From assembly GCA_036924285.1 (NCBI GenBank), contig JAYKYS010000012.1, positions 7,688,001 through 7,752,000 of the forward strand: DNA of 64,000 nucleotides, read 5' to 3'. Origin of the DNA: Asterella californica (Eukaryota > Streptophyta > Marchantiopsida > Marchantiales > Aytoniaceae). The number at the start of each line of letters is the position of its first letter. Position 1 is the stretch's first letter. Below, piece after piece: positions 11,307 to 24,424 of this stretch. A model generated the notes under the pieces. It was given only the letters and a program-made list of their open reading frames with translations. It did no database searches and was not told where the DNA came from. The translations under genes and the position numbers were made by a program.

Positions 11307-14300
11307 TTAGTTACAATATAACCTGATTACTTCATCACCTCCCGCAGTGAATAGCCAGGGCTGCTTCGGGTGAAACTCACAATCGTAAATACCTGCAAGA
11401 GGACGAATATAGCCAGTCACTTTAACCACGGACTGACAAGAATTCGGCCAGGAACCTTCTCCTCACGTAATATCAGTGCAGAGACGTTGGTCATTTAGCT
11501 CTACAAAGATACCTTCTGTACACGGAAATATGTTGATGCGAATGTTCTCAACTCACCTTTTTGGTGCCCACGTAAGACTTTAACGGGAACAATGAGGGGA
11601 TTTTGCAGAAGATCTGAGTAGACCATTCCGTGGAAGACGTGTGCGGTTGAATCCTCAGAGCAGGTTGCAAATAATGGGTACGTTTTGTGGTATGCAACCC
11701 CCCTAACATCCATGCTGTGATTTCTGAAATTTACAAACCAAACGATCATTGCAAGGGTAAGTCCTTCTCTAAGCACTCCCAATACTTTCGTACATATACC
11801 AGCTACCATGCCTTCACGGGTGCAGAGAAGCATGTACCGTATCCTCTGTAAACGACTAGAAAGGTTACCTTATAGTTTTGTAAGGCTTGGTGGACAAGTC
11901 TATATCAAACCAAGCTAGCTTCGCTTCCTTGCTTCCAACAATCAAGTTGTCACCTGCAAGTCGTGCAACAAAATGAGTCTGAAAGTCACTGAATATTTGA
12001 AAAGGTGCCAGGGTATACGTTACTATCCACCACGAGAGGTCGATTCAAGGCGTTGTTACGATGCTGAACAGGGCTAAGGTGGCACTCATTATCACGTACA
12101 TGTAAGGACATAAACCACAATCATGTACGATCACTAGACATGATCCCGGTAATTCAGAGCTTACTAGAAGGGAGACGGAGAAAACTTGTCACCTACGAAT
12201 CAGCTGGCTTACCTCCGGGGTGTATTGCCATATCAGATATCTCGTGCAAACTGGTCATCAGCTTCTTCGAGAGTTGCTGCTTTGCCAAGTTATAAATCCG
12301 CACATGGATCTTCGTGGCGACAAACATAAATGGTCTTGACGGGTGGAATAGCACACGTATCACGCGACCGTGATGCTTACGGAATGGGTTTTGTGTCTGC
12401 TGCTTCGACAGCTGGTGTACAAGGACGGATCTTGTGTTGGGTAAGCTAGTTACAGTTAAGGACACAACTGACTGGCAACAACTCCCACTGCAGGTACATT
12501 AAGACAAGTGATCTCCATCGTGCAACTTAATTCACAAGAGTGTTCACCTCACTGGCTTCAACACAGTGACTAACCGACAACCACGTGACCAAACTAAGGA
12601 TTTATACCCATGCAACCCGAGACAAAATGAGAAGATGAAACCAATTTCTGGAAGCAAAAGGATATAATCAGGAGCAACTGTGGCAAGATAGTCTCCTTTG
12701 TAGTGCCATGAGATTGAATGCACCGTCTGCAGGAATCATAGCAACGCGCGTTGGTACTTTTATCCAGATAACAGATCGATCACGCATACGATCACGTAAA
12801 CAAATATTGCAATAAGCTTCGCCAACTGCAAAGGCAGACATCCACTGGTTCACAACAGTGAGCCTAACCAGACGGCAGTACCTCGAGTCCTTACTACTTA
12901 CATGCTGGTGCTTAAGCTTGAGGCCGCTGAACTCCTCATGTCGTACCCACTTTGTCAGAGGAACTTCTGCAAGGGGATGCAGAAACAGGTAAGTTACTTT
13001 CTGTAAACAAGCTATCACCGTTAAAAAGGGACATTGACGCTGAAAAGAGACAGTACCTTCATCCACGAAAAGAAATGATCGATGTCCCTTCCTACGAGGA
13101 TTACTCTTTCTTTCCGAAAGAGACACGATCAACTCTTTTATCGTCTTTACATTCAATCATTCCTATATCAATAAAAAAGACACTTACCTTCGTCGTCGGA
13201 TTTGGGCTTCTTGACCATAGTGAGCAAAGCTACTAGATTTGCTTCGTCTTCCTCACGACCAACTCCCGTATTAACAAGCAGAACATCGTGTTCTCTGCAA
13301 TACGAGAAACAAGCTTGAATACATTTTTGGCTAGTAAGCGTGATTTAAACAACTGCAGGGTTATGAACGAGACCATCCATTGACGCGGCGACATAGGGGC
13401 TTATAACAGCATCACTATCAAGACAACGCCAAGTGATGCAAAATATTATGGAAGAACTACGTTGCATCACTGCTAGCAAGATCACCACAGAACCAGATAT
13501 GCGAGTTCAATATTACCATAAGGCCAGATATGGCACGTACGAAGGCTAACATCACAGTGAACTTCGACCTACTTAACTAAGTGTTCCAATGTCAAGAGGA
13601 ATCAAGACTTACATAGCTACTGCAAGTATACTGATCTGTGGATTAGGGTTCCAAGCAATCTGCTTGACTAATAAGCCCATTTCCCAAACTTTCCGACACC
13701 GACCAGTCTGCACCTCCCAGAGGCGGACACTGCCATCATATGAACCTGAAAGATGAAACGTTGAGTTAGTATGATCAAAATGACGATCAGAATGAGGTGA
13801 TTCAACCTGGTTGCAACTGCAGGTACTCGAGTTAGATGGAAGTGTAACCTGTGAGAAAAACAGAAGTTGCAGTATCACTAGCAGGGCTCATTGTACTCCA
13901 TATTTCTTTCCTCCGGCTACAGCTCTTGATTATGTTCTTGGCTTCGTTACTACAAGTCTCGTCTTCTCACCACTTCCCTTAACTTGTGAAGCAGCACCAA
14001 TCAGCCCTCAACAATTACGAAACTTCAACCCACATTTTGCTCATACCTGACGCCAGCCATTCTCCACATGGTGATGTTGCCAGCGAAGATACAATCCCAG
14101 TATGACCACGGTACTCCAGGAAACAGGTTGTAGGGAAGGGTTGTAGATCCCTGGGTTTCGGAAGCTTAGGGACGAGAGACTCTGGATCAATGTTGATCTG
14201 TTCAAGATGATTCAAACACTGATTTTAAGCAAAGCCACGGTGGAGGAAAAAGGTACACAAGTATGCGGTTAAAAGACTTGCCGAGCGGTACTAGTGAAAA

Positions 14301-16914
14301 ACAGACGATCCACAGTCATCGAGATCCCGAATAATCTGTACTTACCCTTCTCTTCCGAGTACGTGGACACAAGTACAAATCCAAGCAGCGTTCGAATCTC
14401 TCTTTGATGTAATCAGCATACGCTGGTACTTTCCGCAGAGAGTCGAAACTGATAAGCACAAACAGGTGAGACAACCTTAGTGAAACCGGACTAAGGCTAT
14501 ACAGCACCGAGCGCCACTACATTACAGCCATCGATGACGAAAGGACGATGAGACATCAAGCAAACTGCAGGCGTTGTGAACCCAGCTCTGGGAGCATGTC
14601 CGTGAGATCTACCTTAACAGAAACGGAGTTTCTTCCCGTAGAAATAAGTGCTTACTGAACTTACTGTCTGGGAATGAACTTAGGTCGATCTTCTTCGTAC
14701 ATAAGTTGATACGCGTTGATCTCCTCTTGCGTTGGAATATATTCCTCGGGTGGATTGTAAGACTCCTCATGCCCTGAACGTTTTAAGTTTCGCCCAAATT
14801 AACGACATTCACAGGCTGAAACATATGCTGAGGTAACTGAGCTGCATGAGCAAAAGTCAACCGATGCAGTATAGCATACATACATCTTTAGTAGAAATTG
14901 ATTATGCAACCGGCACATGAATCTTTTTCTAAAAGTGGCAGCCTATAAGTTTAATCCACAAGATGAAGATAGGCACATAGAATTGGATAATTTACCAGGC
15001 AGTTTGGGCTTTGGAGCAGGAATATGAGCCAATCCATTGGCAGTTCTATTCAGAACTTTTAAGTCATCCCCCCATAACATGTAGTACTTGGGTTTTTCCT
15101 TCGGCTTCTCTAACGAGATCCAACCTTTCCGGAGAGCTCGTACAAGTTTCACAACCTGGAAACAGCAGTTGACATGAATAAGAAGGGATCACCAACTTGA
15201 TTACAATAGGAGCCTGAACACGATGGGCCCCTTTGGATTCTTACCTCAGCCCCGGATAAATATTCAATTTAGAAGTTCGCGAAGCCAAAACAGGGTGGCG
15301 ACACGCTACCTTCTTGGCCTCCCACCTAGATGGGATGAACCGTCTCTTAGGCTCCGGAGCATTCGACAACGGGTGACCTTTATCCTCCCAGTCGAACCAG
15401 TCGGAGTATTCCTGAGGCGGAAGAGCAAAATGTAAGCAGTATGATTTTCTTCTTGTCAAAGGACGGGATCGAACTTATAATTCAGCCTAGCAGCATACAC
15501 GGTAGAAGGAAAACGAGACTGTAGTTACACTTCTATAATGTAGGACGCCCTGCACAAAACTGGGTACCTCGTGGGCATTGACCCCCGCGTGAGGAGTTCT
15601 TCCTTCCCGTAGCTTACGAATCATTTCGATTTCATCCTTGGTGAGGATAATTTCCTCATCATTGTAGTCATCAAACAATCTGCGCCTGAAAAGGAATTTC
15701 CGAAAAAGTAAGATGACTCTTCTATAAGGTGAACGTCAATTTTCACGACGTTTCAGCGGTGACAACCTAAGGGACAGTCTAGATTCTCATCTGCTTGTGC
15801 GTTGGACACCAACGCACAGCAGCAGTGTCACATAGTACTAACCCCAAGACCCCAGATAAAACTGGCAATCACGAGAATTGTCTCACGTTAGGCTAAACCC
15901 CCAACAACGAATAACATGACGCTTACGAGTGCTAAGCTCATATCTGATAAAGGTTGAGCGATAGGAAGACTTGACTGCGAACTCCTTACGTCGAGTTAAA
16001 ACTCGTAGGATTTTTCAACACAAGAAGAAGAATTCAGAAGAACGAGATTCGACCAGAACGGCCAGGGGTTTCGACCAGAAATGACATCCAAGAATTACGG
16101 TTCGAACAAAAGGTATGGTACTGCAACAATTTTTGCATTGGCAAACCGAAATCAGAACAAACAGCGTTACACGAGGGACCTTGGCTGAAATCACGGTCCG
16201 CGTAAGAGACCTTCCATCTTACCAGTCTTTGGAGTCGTCAGCGCGCGATAAAAACGCATCCAGTTGATCCTTTCTCTCCTTCTTCACTATTTTCTTTCCC
16301 TCTTTATCATAACCTATATGCTTCTCGTCTCTGTACCATTCAAGCGGAACATCTCCAATTGTATTGCGGGGATTCAAATCACCATCATCCTCACTGTCAC
16401 TCTCCTCAACTGCTTTGACTTCGGTACCCTTCTCCTCAGCTTCATTCGCCTCTCCGCCTTCCAACAATCCAAGCCCTCCGGCGCCTTCCGAAACTCCATT
16501 ATCTTTTCCTGCACCTACACGGTCTTCCTCAGAACGTGAATCCTCCTCTTCATCATCCGAGTCATCCAATTGGGAACTAAAGCCATCAGAACCTCCGGAC
16601 TCATAATCACTATCCTCTGCGTCAGAATCATCAGGGTTTTCAGCACCATTCCCCGTTAGCAACGACCGCATTGCATTCTCAACTTCGTCCGCTTCATCCG
16701 AATTTTCTCCATCTTCCTCGTCGTCATCTGAGACCTCTACATCAGAATCATCATCGGAGCCTTCCTCTGCATCAGAACTGAGCGCGGATTCTTCCTCTGA
16801 CTCTTCATCGAGCCTTAAATCATCCTTGACATCTCCCTCCGAATCAGATGGAGCAGCAGGCGTCGCAACTCCACCATTCGGCTGCTTCCGCTTCGTGTTA
16901 GTCACCTTGCCCAT
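11307..16914 (-). CDS. BOP1: Ribosome biogenesis protein BOP1/ERB1, complete 15-exon gene
   Basis: BOP1 (yeast Erb1) works in the nucleolus with PES1 and WDR12 (PeBoW complex) in maturation of 25S/5.8S rRNA and the 60S subunit. Exons in transcription order: 16914-16223, 15685-15568, 15411-15310, 15155-14996, 14773-14665, 14448-14346, 14197-14047, 13745-13613, 13294-13188, 12966-12902, 12726-12666, 12440-12213, 11953-11869, 11723-11557, 11392-11307. Phases are consistent at every junction and give 788 aa, close to human 746 and yeast 807. Residues about 20-170 are acidic Ser/Asp/Glu-rich. The BOP1NT domain follows ([54 protein letters not shown]), then WD40 repeats from about residue 456 ([25 protein letters not shown]) to the C terminus [21 protein letters not shown] (split here only by context). 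All introns are GT-AG except 12665-12441, which fits AT-AC. Identity is very secure; single exon ends could be off by a few bases. Confidence 0.95.
12441..12665 (-). other. BOP1: Probable U12-type AT-AC intron of BOP1
   Basis: On the minus strand the intron begins ATATCCTTTT (12665 downward), the U12 AT-AC 5' splice-site consensus. It contains TCCTTAAC (12462-12455), matching the U12 branch-site consensus, 14 nt before the terminal AC (12442-12441). Using these borders keeps the frame and gives the conserved join [15 protein letters not shown]. No GT-AG alternative nearby gives an equally good protein. Confidence 0.8.
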
Positions 16915-17950
16915 CTCTAAGCCTCTATGTTAATCCGTGGATTCCAGACGCCTGAGATAGTTCGTTCTTCCCAGCGATTTCAAACATTTTCAATCATACC
17001 ACTCGAATGCTGTATCCTGCGACGAAGGCAACTACAGAAGGAAGGAGCAATTTACCACCACTGTGTGAAAAACATATTGGGCAATTCCCGCTGTCCTTGC
17101 AGAAAATATTCTTAGAAACCAAACTGGAGCTAAGAGCTGCAAAACCCTCATTGCGAACGCTCAGTCCCGGTTCCCGGGAACTGGCATTAGGGTTTTAGAA
17201 ACCCTAGAGTCACCGGAGGTGAATGGATTGTGGACCTCGGCGTGGCTGATTTAGAGGTGACAATAAAGAACAGGAGCAAGCTATCTAAGAGTCGCTTTGG
17301 TTGAGCCTCCTCAGGGGTCTTTGTCAAATTTGTACGCTCAAAAAGGACTGCTACAGGCCCCTGAATTCCTCAACGTTCTTTACAGTTCCTACCTTCTTTA
17401 CAGTTTTGTAGGCGTGCTCAAAAGCCCTTCAGCCCCTGCTCCAACCTTCTGAAAGCAATAGTTTCATGTCCTCCGCGAACAAATTCAGAGAAGGATCCTT
17501 CACTAAGTTGTCACATGAGATATGTTGCTAATCTATTGGTAGGTTTGGAATTCTAGAGACTGAGTGGCTATAAGCAGAGGTGCTTGCTTGACATAGACAC
17601 CCGTGCTAATATTCTGAGCGTTTGATATGCAAGGCTTAATGCAAGAAGAATATTAACCGTAATTTAGTTACGAGAGTGGAGAGAAGTTCTACGGCCAACT
17701 TTGTAAAGATAATGGATCTTATCGCAATGACTTTTAGAAGGGGTGACTTTTAGAAGAGGGTTGCAAAGCTAATAGCTAGTTTTGAATGATGTATGCTACT
17801 AAAGATAATACATTCGATCATGATATGAATGCTATGTCCATAATTTTTAGGGTCATTGTGTGTCTCATTGAAATTTTTAGTGAAGCGATTTTGAAAATGA
17901 AAAGAGTGAAGCTTGCGCTTGTTCTAAGTCATTGGCATGACGTCCACATC
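16915..17950. other. BOP1 upstream region and intergenic DNA
   Basis: No further gene is recognised. The proximal 300 bp is the likely BOP1 promoter (telo-box motifs annotated separately); the distal part is unassigned and grades into decayed repeat sequence. Confidence 0.45.
17187..17207 (-). promoter_or_regulatory. Paired telo-box motifs upstream of BOP1
   Basis: TTAGGGTTTT (17187-17196, reading AAAACCCTAA toward BOP1) and AAACCCTAG (17199-17207) form a near-palindromic pair about 275-290 bp upstream of the BOP1 ATG. Telo boxes (AAACCCTAA) are a known promoter element of plant ribosomal-protein and ribosome-biogenesis genes, so this fits the product. A perfect palindrome GTTCCCGGGAAC lies just beside it at 17170-17181. 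Confidence 0.5.
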
Positions 17951-17979
17951 CATCATTTGTAGCTCTGAAGGAGATAGAG

Positions 17980-18867
17980 TTGTTGAGTGATCGAGTTGAC
18001 TCACAATTTGATCAAATTGAAAGTGTTATCGGTGTTATACTTCTTCATCTTGAGAGAAACGTCCAAGCAAACATGACTCTGAAACAAGTCGAGCCATCGG
18101 AGGTAAGAAAAATACGTCTGAATGTTTCGCACTATGACAAGATCGTCAGTTACTGGAAAAATCTTGATAATTTTGCATCTTTACATAGAGCTCGGAGGAA
18201 GAGGAAGATCGGAGCTGAAAGGTGTTTGATGAAATCTACTGCTTTTAACGTCATGCCAGTGTAGATATCCGAGTTAGATGATTTTTCTTTGATCACCGGA
18301 GAGAAAACCGAAGAAACGAATGATGTGATACTTGATATGTATAAGAAAGCAAGAGGACTGAAAGATAGCTCTCACGGAGATGTGACTGAGATAAGTTGAA
18401 CTCTCGTTGTCCTCATTTCGATCGTATGAACGCTGTATTTGAAAGTCGGATCAGTATAGATCCTTCGACAATATCTTCTACGGATTTAGAGGATTATTTG
18501 GATGGATCAGATTATCATTATCATGTCATTCGAGTAGATGATGATGAACACATTGGTGATTCTGAGTTTATCTTTCGGTCTTCTAAGGCATATCAATCGC
18601 TTGAAGTTTCATTCGGATAAGAGTTGTATCATGTTGCATCACTACATGAAGACAAGTGAAGGAGAGAAAGATGGTGTTGGAGGAGAAGAGCCAATGGAAC
18701 AAGACAACGAGGAAAGTATCATACATGAGCAATCTGAGCAAGGTCTTGAAACTCGACTTGTTTCAGAATCTGCTACGAGTAATAAAGTTGATAGTTCTGT
18801 TCTCTCAACTTACAAAAAAGAGCTTGAAAGACAAATCTTAATACAACAAAGTCTTTGTAGATTATAG
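17980..18867 (+). pseudogene. Relic of a transposon-type SANT-like ORF, copy 1
   Basis: The open pieces 17980-18264, 18396-18620 and 18538-18867 form a broken protein. Its recognisable part is HYDKIVSYWKNLDNFASLHR followed by RKRKIGAE, then CPHFDRMNAVFESR, and an acidic or charged C-terminal tail. The same order occurs in the relic at 47590-48739. The pattern (start Tyr-x-x-Ile, DNF-A-LHG, K-T-KIG, then C-x-x-F/Y-x-RM) resembles repeat-associated SANT/Myb-like ORFs known from fungi and plants; I cannot name the family. Frameshifts and stops make it non-functional. Confidence 0.4.
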
Positions 18868-18899
18868 ATGAGCATCTTTAGAAGAGAAGAAAAAAGCTA

Positions 18900-21800
18900 G
18901 AACGTTCCAAAAGAAGAAAGTGAAGAAACACAACATGACTCTTTACATTGAAATTACAAAAAAATGAAGAGATATAGAATAAATCAAAAGTACTTTTCAT
19001 TTCATTGATTCAGTGTAAAGTATTTTTCTATCATGACGTTAGTACGAGCAAATTGTTTCAAACTGATATCTTTGTTATCTCATTTTGATTTGTATGTTTG
19101 AAACTGATTCTAGTATGAGATTTATCGTTTGTGTGTTAACAGTAATCATTTGTATGTACAAGAATGTTAAGTTTATCTCACACAAACAGATTCTATTCAA
19201 ACATTGTATTCAGCTTGCATCTACTCGAAACAAATCGGTATTGTATAACATGTTTTTTTGTCTAGAAATACACGGGGTATATGGCTGTGTAGAGGTAGGT
19301 GACTTGAACAGGTGGCTCTGAACCTTGATCCTTCAACCCTAATGCTCTCTATCTACTCTTCTCGGACAAGTGACCTTGTATCTCTCGACTCAGGGTTAAA
19401 GGTTGCTACGGTCCAATGATACGTATAAGTTGTACAAATTTGTGTTACATACAAATCATTTTGTACTCTATCTGAAATACTCAGCTCTGTACTATCTGCA
19501 TGCAAGTAACTCTAACTCACTAGAAGCATGATTTAACAACTTCTCGGTGATGCTAACTACCCATTCGTTTGACCGCCACAACTCTATTTGATACAACCAA
19601 AAGATACTATAAGATCGTTCAACCAACTTGATCGAGTCTCGATACAACTTGCTGTACACCCTAGCCTACCAAGCATTCCAGCAAGGTAAAGCATGCACGC
19701 TCTAAGACACTACTCAGATCTCAATATAGCACCAACAGCGGTAGTACTTGGCAGCTCCGAGAACCCAAACAGCGGTTTATGACTCATGATGACTCCGTTC
19801 TCCTTTATCACCAAGAGCTGAAATCAGCCTCACACCTTCCATTGTCGAGTTGTATGCAAGAATGGCAGTTTCAGCAACAAGCTCCTCTCTGAATTGCTCA
19901 AAAATAACCAAAGTGACAATAGATGTGATAAAAAATTTCCGAACTCGCTATAACATAAGTATCTTTGGACTTTGAGATCTCAGTCCTCCCAAACCAATCG
20001 ACCAATGATGATCAAACTTCACATGAAGTTTGTTTGGATCCTTCACTCTTACCATTTTCAGGTCGAAATCTCAAACCAATTCTCAGATATGGATCAAACC
20101 GTAATTTGTGCTAACTTAAGAGCTTTACAGACCCATGTACATTTGATCCAAGATTCTGAACAAACAACTCGACCATTTGAGGTGAAACTTCCCAAGTATC
20201 TTATTGATAAGACATACTTCAATCTTGGAGAGTTTCACTCAGAAATTCGACTCATAACTCAAGCAATAGCAACCTATCCATGACTATCATAATTCGTTGT
20301 TCTCGTCTTATCACATCTGCACTTCTCAACTTCAATCGGTCGGTTCACAATCCAAATCGATCAAGAAACTGATGAAATTGATATCAAAACGACCAGCACC
20401 TCGTCAGCTCTCCAACCCAATAGATAGCTCCTCAAAACTCCTCACGAGTTTCTCGGAACAACCAAAAACATAGCGGTAGGTATAAATTTCATCCCCTTCA
20501 CTCAATCGATCATAACGCCCTCATCCTTCTATCAAAATCGGTCGATTCTTCAGCCCAGATTGTAGCCCCTTCATTTCACGAAATGGCCCTCCGAAACCTC
20601 CAGAAACCAAAAACATCGCGAGGATCAGCTAGGACATCATTGGTCCAAAAATAGATCAATAAGAGCAAAAAGAGATTTACTTTTGTCTTTTCTCACTCAA
20701 CTTTTTCTCCTAGAACGAATTTTTACTCCCAAGGAGACACAAGACATCAACAAGACTCTAAGACCTCAGAAATCCTTCAGATATGTCGACAGATTCTTTG
20801 CGGTCCGTAACTACACAGAAGCGCTCAACCAGATTGAGTGGCAAACTAATACAAAGTCAATATTACAACCTGGAAATGATCTACAATAAAAAGTACGACA
20901 AAAGAAAACGGTGAAGCTATCACTCGATTGAAATGTTCTTGCTCGAAGTTTCTCACGATCCAATTCCCATGATTGATCTTCGGTCTGCAATGACATCGGA
21001 CATCGACCCAAAGATTGAAAGGAATGTTTGATGGATAGTTGAGATCTATCGTTCCTCACAACAAGACGTACACCGTCATATCTCAAGTCTCTCCGTATGT
21101 AACAATCGGAAGGATCACCGGAAGTTGTAACTCCATCACTCTCCCCATGAATTCATCATCAAAGTACGCAACTAACCACTGTCGAAAGTGATCGCGGTGG
21201 ATGCAATGAAGCTTGATGTGAAACGGATTCGGAAAGGGAAGATCCGGAGTCGGTATCAAACCTCCGTCCATAACCACCACGCTTGCAGTTCTTCACTTCT
21301 CCATGCAGACCTCCGAGCACCCTCACAAATCACATGTTGAGAGAGAATGTCGTATGAACCCTCGACCCACTATTTTATATACAAATGCGAAGACAAGGAC
21401 CACTGAAGTGAACGGGCACAGATCGATGACTTGGCACGTTTCTCTACCGTATGATCACTTAAACAGATAATCACAAACGTGGCACCCATCACACCGTTTG
21501 GAGAGTTACGCGAGAAAAAAAAAAGAAACACAACCTACGTTCCACAAGAATTTCACACAGGAGTCGAACCACAACACGACATCAGTGTGCATACAATGTT
21601 TCATATATTGTGAGAAAATTTAAATGGGAGGAAACTGACATGAAGGAAAATTTAAAACTGGAGAAAGATGGTTCATCTCTTGCGAGAGCTTTGAAAGGAG
21701 AGAGAGAGGAGAGAGGAGATGGAAAGAAAAAAGGAGAAGAGATCATAGATAAGTTTGAGGCAAGAGGGTTTAGAAGAGGGAGGAGAATGTTTGAGGTGCA

Positions 21801-22270
21801 AGAGTGAGCGACCGCGAGTGAAAGAGTGAGTGAGAGATCATGAGAGAGCGCATGGATTTTCTTGTGCTCTCCAAATCGAACAGTTTTTGCGATTGTGTTA
21901 GTATTTTTGAGCGATTTTGAAAATCACAGGATGAGATGAAAAGAGCGAATGAGCCGTTTGTGATGGACGAGATGATGAGAGAGGACGAGGTGGTGGTAGA
22001 GGCTCAAGTGATGAGAGAGGACGAGACGATGAGAGAAACCCAAGCGTTACTCAAGCTAGTTTAAGTAAGTCATGAATGACCATCAATGCGTTTGTTGAAT
22101 CATATGTTTATTGGAATGAATTTTTTCCATTTGAATGAAATATTTAGTCATGTTAGGCTACATCGATTCAGCTTGAATCAGTCTGAATTGTTAGTTCGAG
22201 AACAATTCATTCTGAATCACTGTCAGATGTAAGATTAAATCATCGTGATTCACCCTACAACGAGTTTCAT
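18900..22270. other. Decayed repeat-like DNA, no intact gene
   Basis: There are no complete domains. Open frames at 19972-20283 (+) and 21083-21280 and 20811-21086 (-) have protein-like composition but no recognised family. 21690-21840 is a purine-rich GAGA tract. The whole stretch is probably old transposon-derived sequence. Confidence 0.4.
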
Positions 22271-22279
22271 GTTTAAATC

Positions 22280-22880
22280 TCTATGAGCTTGGACAAAACA
22301 ACTATTTCGCTCGATCATCAAGCAAATCAGTTTGTTTCGCTTGTACAATAAAAGAAAACATTAATGTTTTGCTCGATTGGTTTCGTTATCGAGCAGAATA
22401 ACATTGTTTTATTTGATAAATAGTGAAAAGTATTGTTTCACTCGAGGTCGACCAAAAATTACATTTCGCTCATCTAGTTGAGCAAAACATTATTGTTTCG
22501 TTTGATCAAAGCGAGAATCAAGCGAAATAGCTTGTCTCGCTTGTCTCGCTTGATCTTTTTGAGAAACAAATGAAACATAATTGTCTCACTAGATAGCTCT
22601 TAGACCAAGCAAAATAGCTCAATCTTTTTGAGAAATGAGCAAAACAAAAAATGTTCCGCTCATGTTTTTAGCAAAAAGTCTTATTTCGTTGAGCTTCGAG
22701 TGAAACATCCCTAAATTATAAAGCTATTGGACGAAACAATGATTGTATTGTTCAACCATGAGTGATAAATGGTTGTTTCAATCCTATTCGAGCAAAAAAT
22801 ATTGTTTCATTAGTTTAGCGAGTGAAATAGTATTGTTCCGCTCTTTTACTATTGCGAAACAACGTTATTTTGCTCTACAG
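22280..22880. repeat. Array of degenerate palindromes built on GAGCGAAACA / TGTTTCGCTC
   Basis: About a dozen GTTTCGCTC-like words alternate with their complements (GAGCAAAACA..TGTTTCG), each pair able to form a small hairpin, spaced roughly 40-60 bp. The same motif family resumes at 45670-45900, just beyond the copia nest, so the two arrays were about 3 kb apart before the copia insertion. Confidence 0.6.
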
Positions 22881-22959
22881 TCTAGATTATCCTAAAACTC
22901 TATTATGTTAACCTTCCTTTTTATCTTTTTATACATAGGACTGAGGGAAAAATGCAAGA

Positions 22960-24424
22960 GGGACCATCCATGTTCAAATTTAATCATGAGGAAGATGAGA
23001 GATATCATTTGAAATGGTGTTGAGTCCAAAAATAAGAAGTGAAGAATGCATCATATCGAGTAGAAGAAAAAGCCATAGATCGACTGGGGTTACTGGTGGC
23101 TTTGTTTTTTTACTTCTCTAGTCTTCATGTAAGTACTTTATTATCAAAAATCCTTTTACAAAACTCTTAATGTAGCTCTTTCAAACTTGTATGCATGCTA
23201 TTCATTAGCGTAGAAATCTTTTTATATTGTGATCTTTGCAAATTCTATATTGCATACAATTTATCAATTATTGTGATGAGGAGACTCATCTTGCTACTAT
23301 AGAAAGATATGAGATTTTGCTTGACGAGTCTGTTGTCCGTGAGGCATTTGTTCTACCCATGAGAACAACTGTCTCGCGTCTTCATAGTGTTAAGAGGAAT
23401 TTGATAATCGATTGGTTTCTTCAAATAGATGAAAAAAGGAAGCGATACTTCGTATGTATGTGTGAATATTCTAAGTGGAGGTCAATATTTCAGCTCATCA
23501 ATTGCATTTTTTGGCTTGTCAACGTCCAAAAGAATTGCATGACAATTAGCTTTATACGTCAAAACAAAAGTAGGAGAGAGTCTTGAAGATTATGATTGGA
23601 CTGAGTTCATTTTATACTCTTTGGATGCGGAGATTTCTTCTTTGAAGAAGCATATGAGTAATGAGAGATTGGTGAGACATCTCGAGACTTGGATGGGTAT
23701 GAGGATGACTCATCTCATGGTTCATGTCGAAATACTTCTCGAGTCACATATTATTTAAAGTTTAGATGATGTCGAGTTCCGTACTAAAGACTCTCAGTCT
23801 TCTCAACTATATCAAGATCATCGGTCATTGCTATGAGATCCTCCACCATCCAGTAAGATGTTTGTTTATTTTGTTGGATGGAATTTTCAAAAAAGTGATG
23901 TTAACTTATGTAGTTTAGTTTTGCTTTTGATAATTGTTGGATGGTTTTGTTGTTATGTAATTGGTTAATATTGATATTGATTAAACCATAAGTTTAATTC
24001 TAACAGATTATGAAGATAGAATTCTCTTCGAGAGGATAAATTGAGAGAAGGAGGATGATGCTTTAATCCGGACCCTTTGGTGGAAGGAAGAGGAGATTTT
24101 GAATTATAAGGAAGAGCTAAAGGCTATCGAATATGAGAGTGAAGTGGGGAGAGAAGAACTTCTCATGTACAAGGGTCTAAAGAGTTCTACCTCGTTTGGT
24201 TCATCTTAGTATCTTAAGACGTAAGATATTGATTTGTATGATCTTTCTATACAAGAGGGGAGTAACGAGCATAAGTGATGCCAGCTCGTGAAAGATGGTA
24301 CGTAGTAGAGACTACCAAGAATGTTACAATCTGATATGTGGTTTGACCTGGAACAAAAGCTTTTCTAGTGATTTGTCTAGATAAGTTCCATGTTATCTAT
24401 GGTGATAGTATTTTATACAATGTT
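22960..24424 (+). other. Degraded ORF-containing repeat between two palindrome arrays
   Basis: The open piece 23236-23586 (ERYEILLDESVVREAF..) and later broken frames near 23600-23760 and 24050-24200 have coding-like composition but no recognised domain. They are interrupted by stops and end at the copia insertion. It is probably the body of an unidentified, decayed element flanked by the palindrome arrays. Confidence 0.3.
24420..24424. repeat. Left 5-bp target-site duplication of copia (ATGTT)
   Basis: ATGTT directly precedes the 5' LTR and recurs at 45617-45621 directly after the 3' LTR, proving that the two LTRs bound one insertion. Confidence 0.9.

Noticed and set aside
12668..13156. 162-codon minus-strand open frame
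   Set aside because: It reads through BOP1 introns and in the wrong frame for exons 10-11; the conserved BOP1 exons explain the region.
16264..16606. Plus-strand open frames of 80-91 codons
   Set aside because: They are antisense shadows of the acidic first exon of BOP1; Asp/Glu/Ser codons read as Ser/Leu/Phe-rich peptides on the other strand.
21083..21280. 65-codon minus-strand frame as a gene
   Set aside because: Protein-like composition but no family and no joinable exons; it lies in decayed repeat DNA.
22280..22880. CRISPR-like array
   Set aside because: Units are irregular hairpins with no constant repeat/spacer pattern, in eukaryotic DNA.
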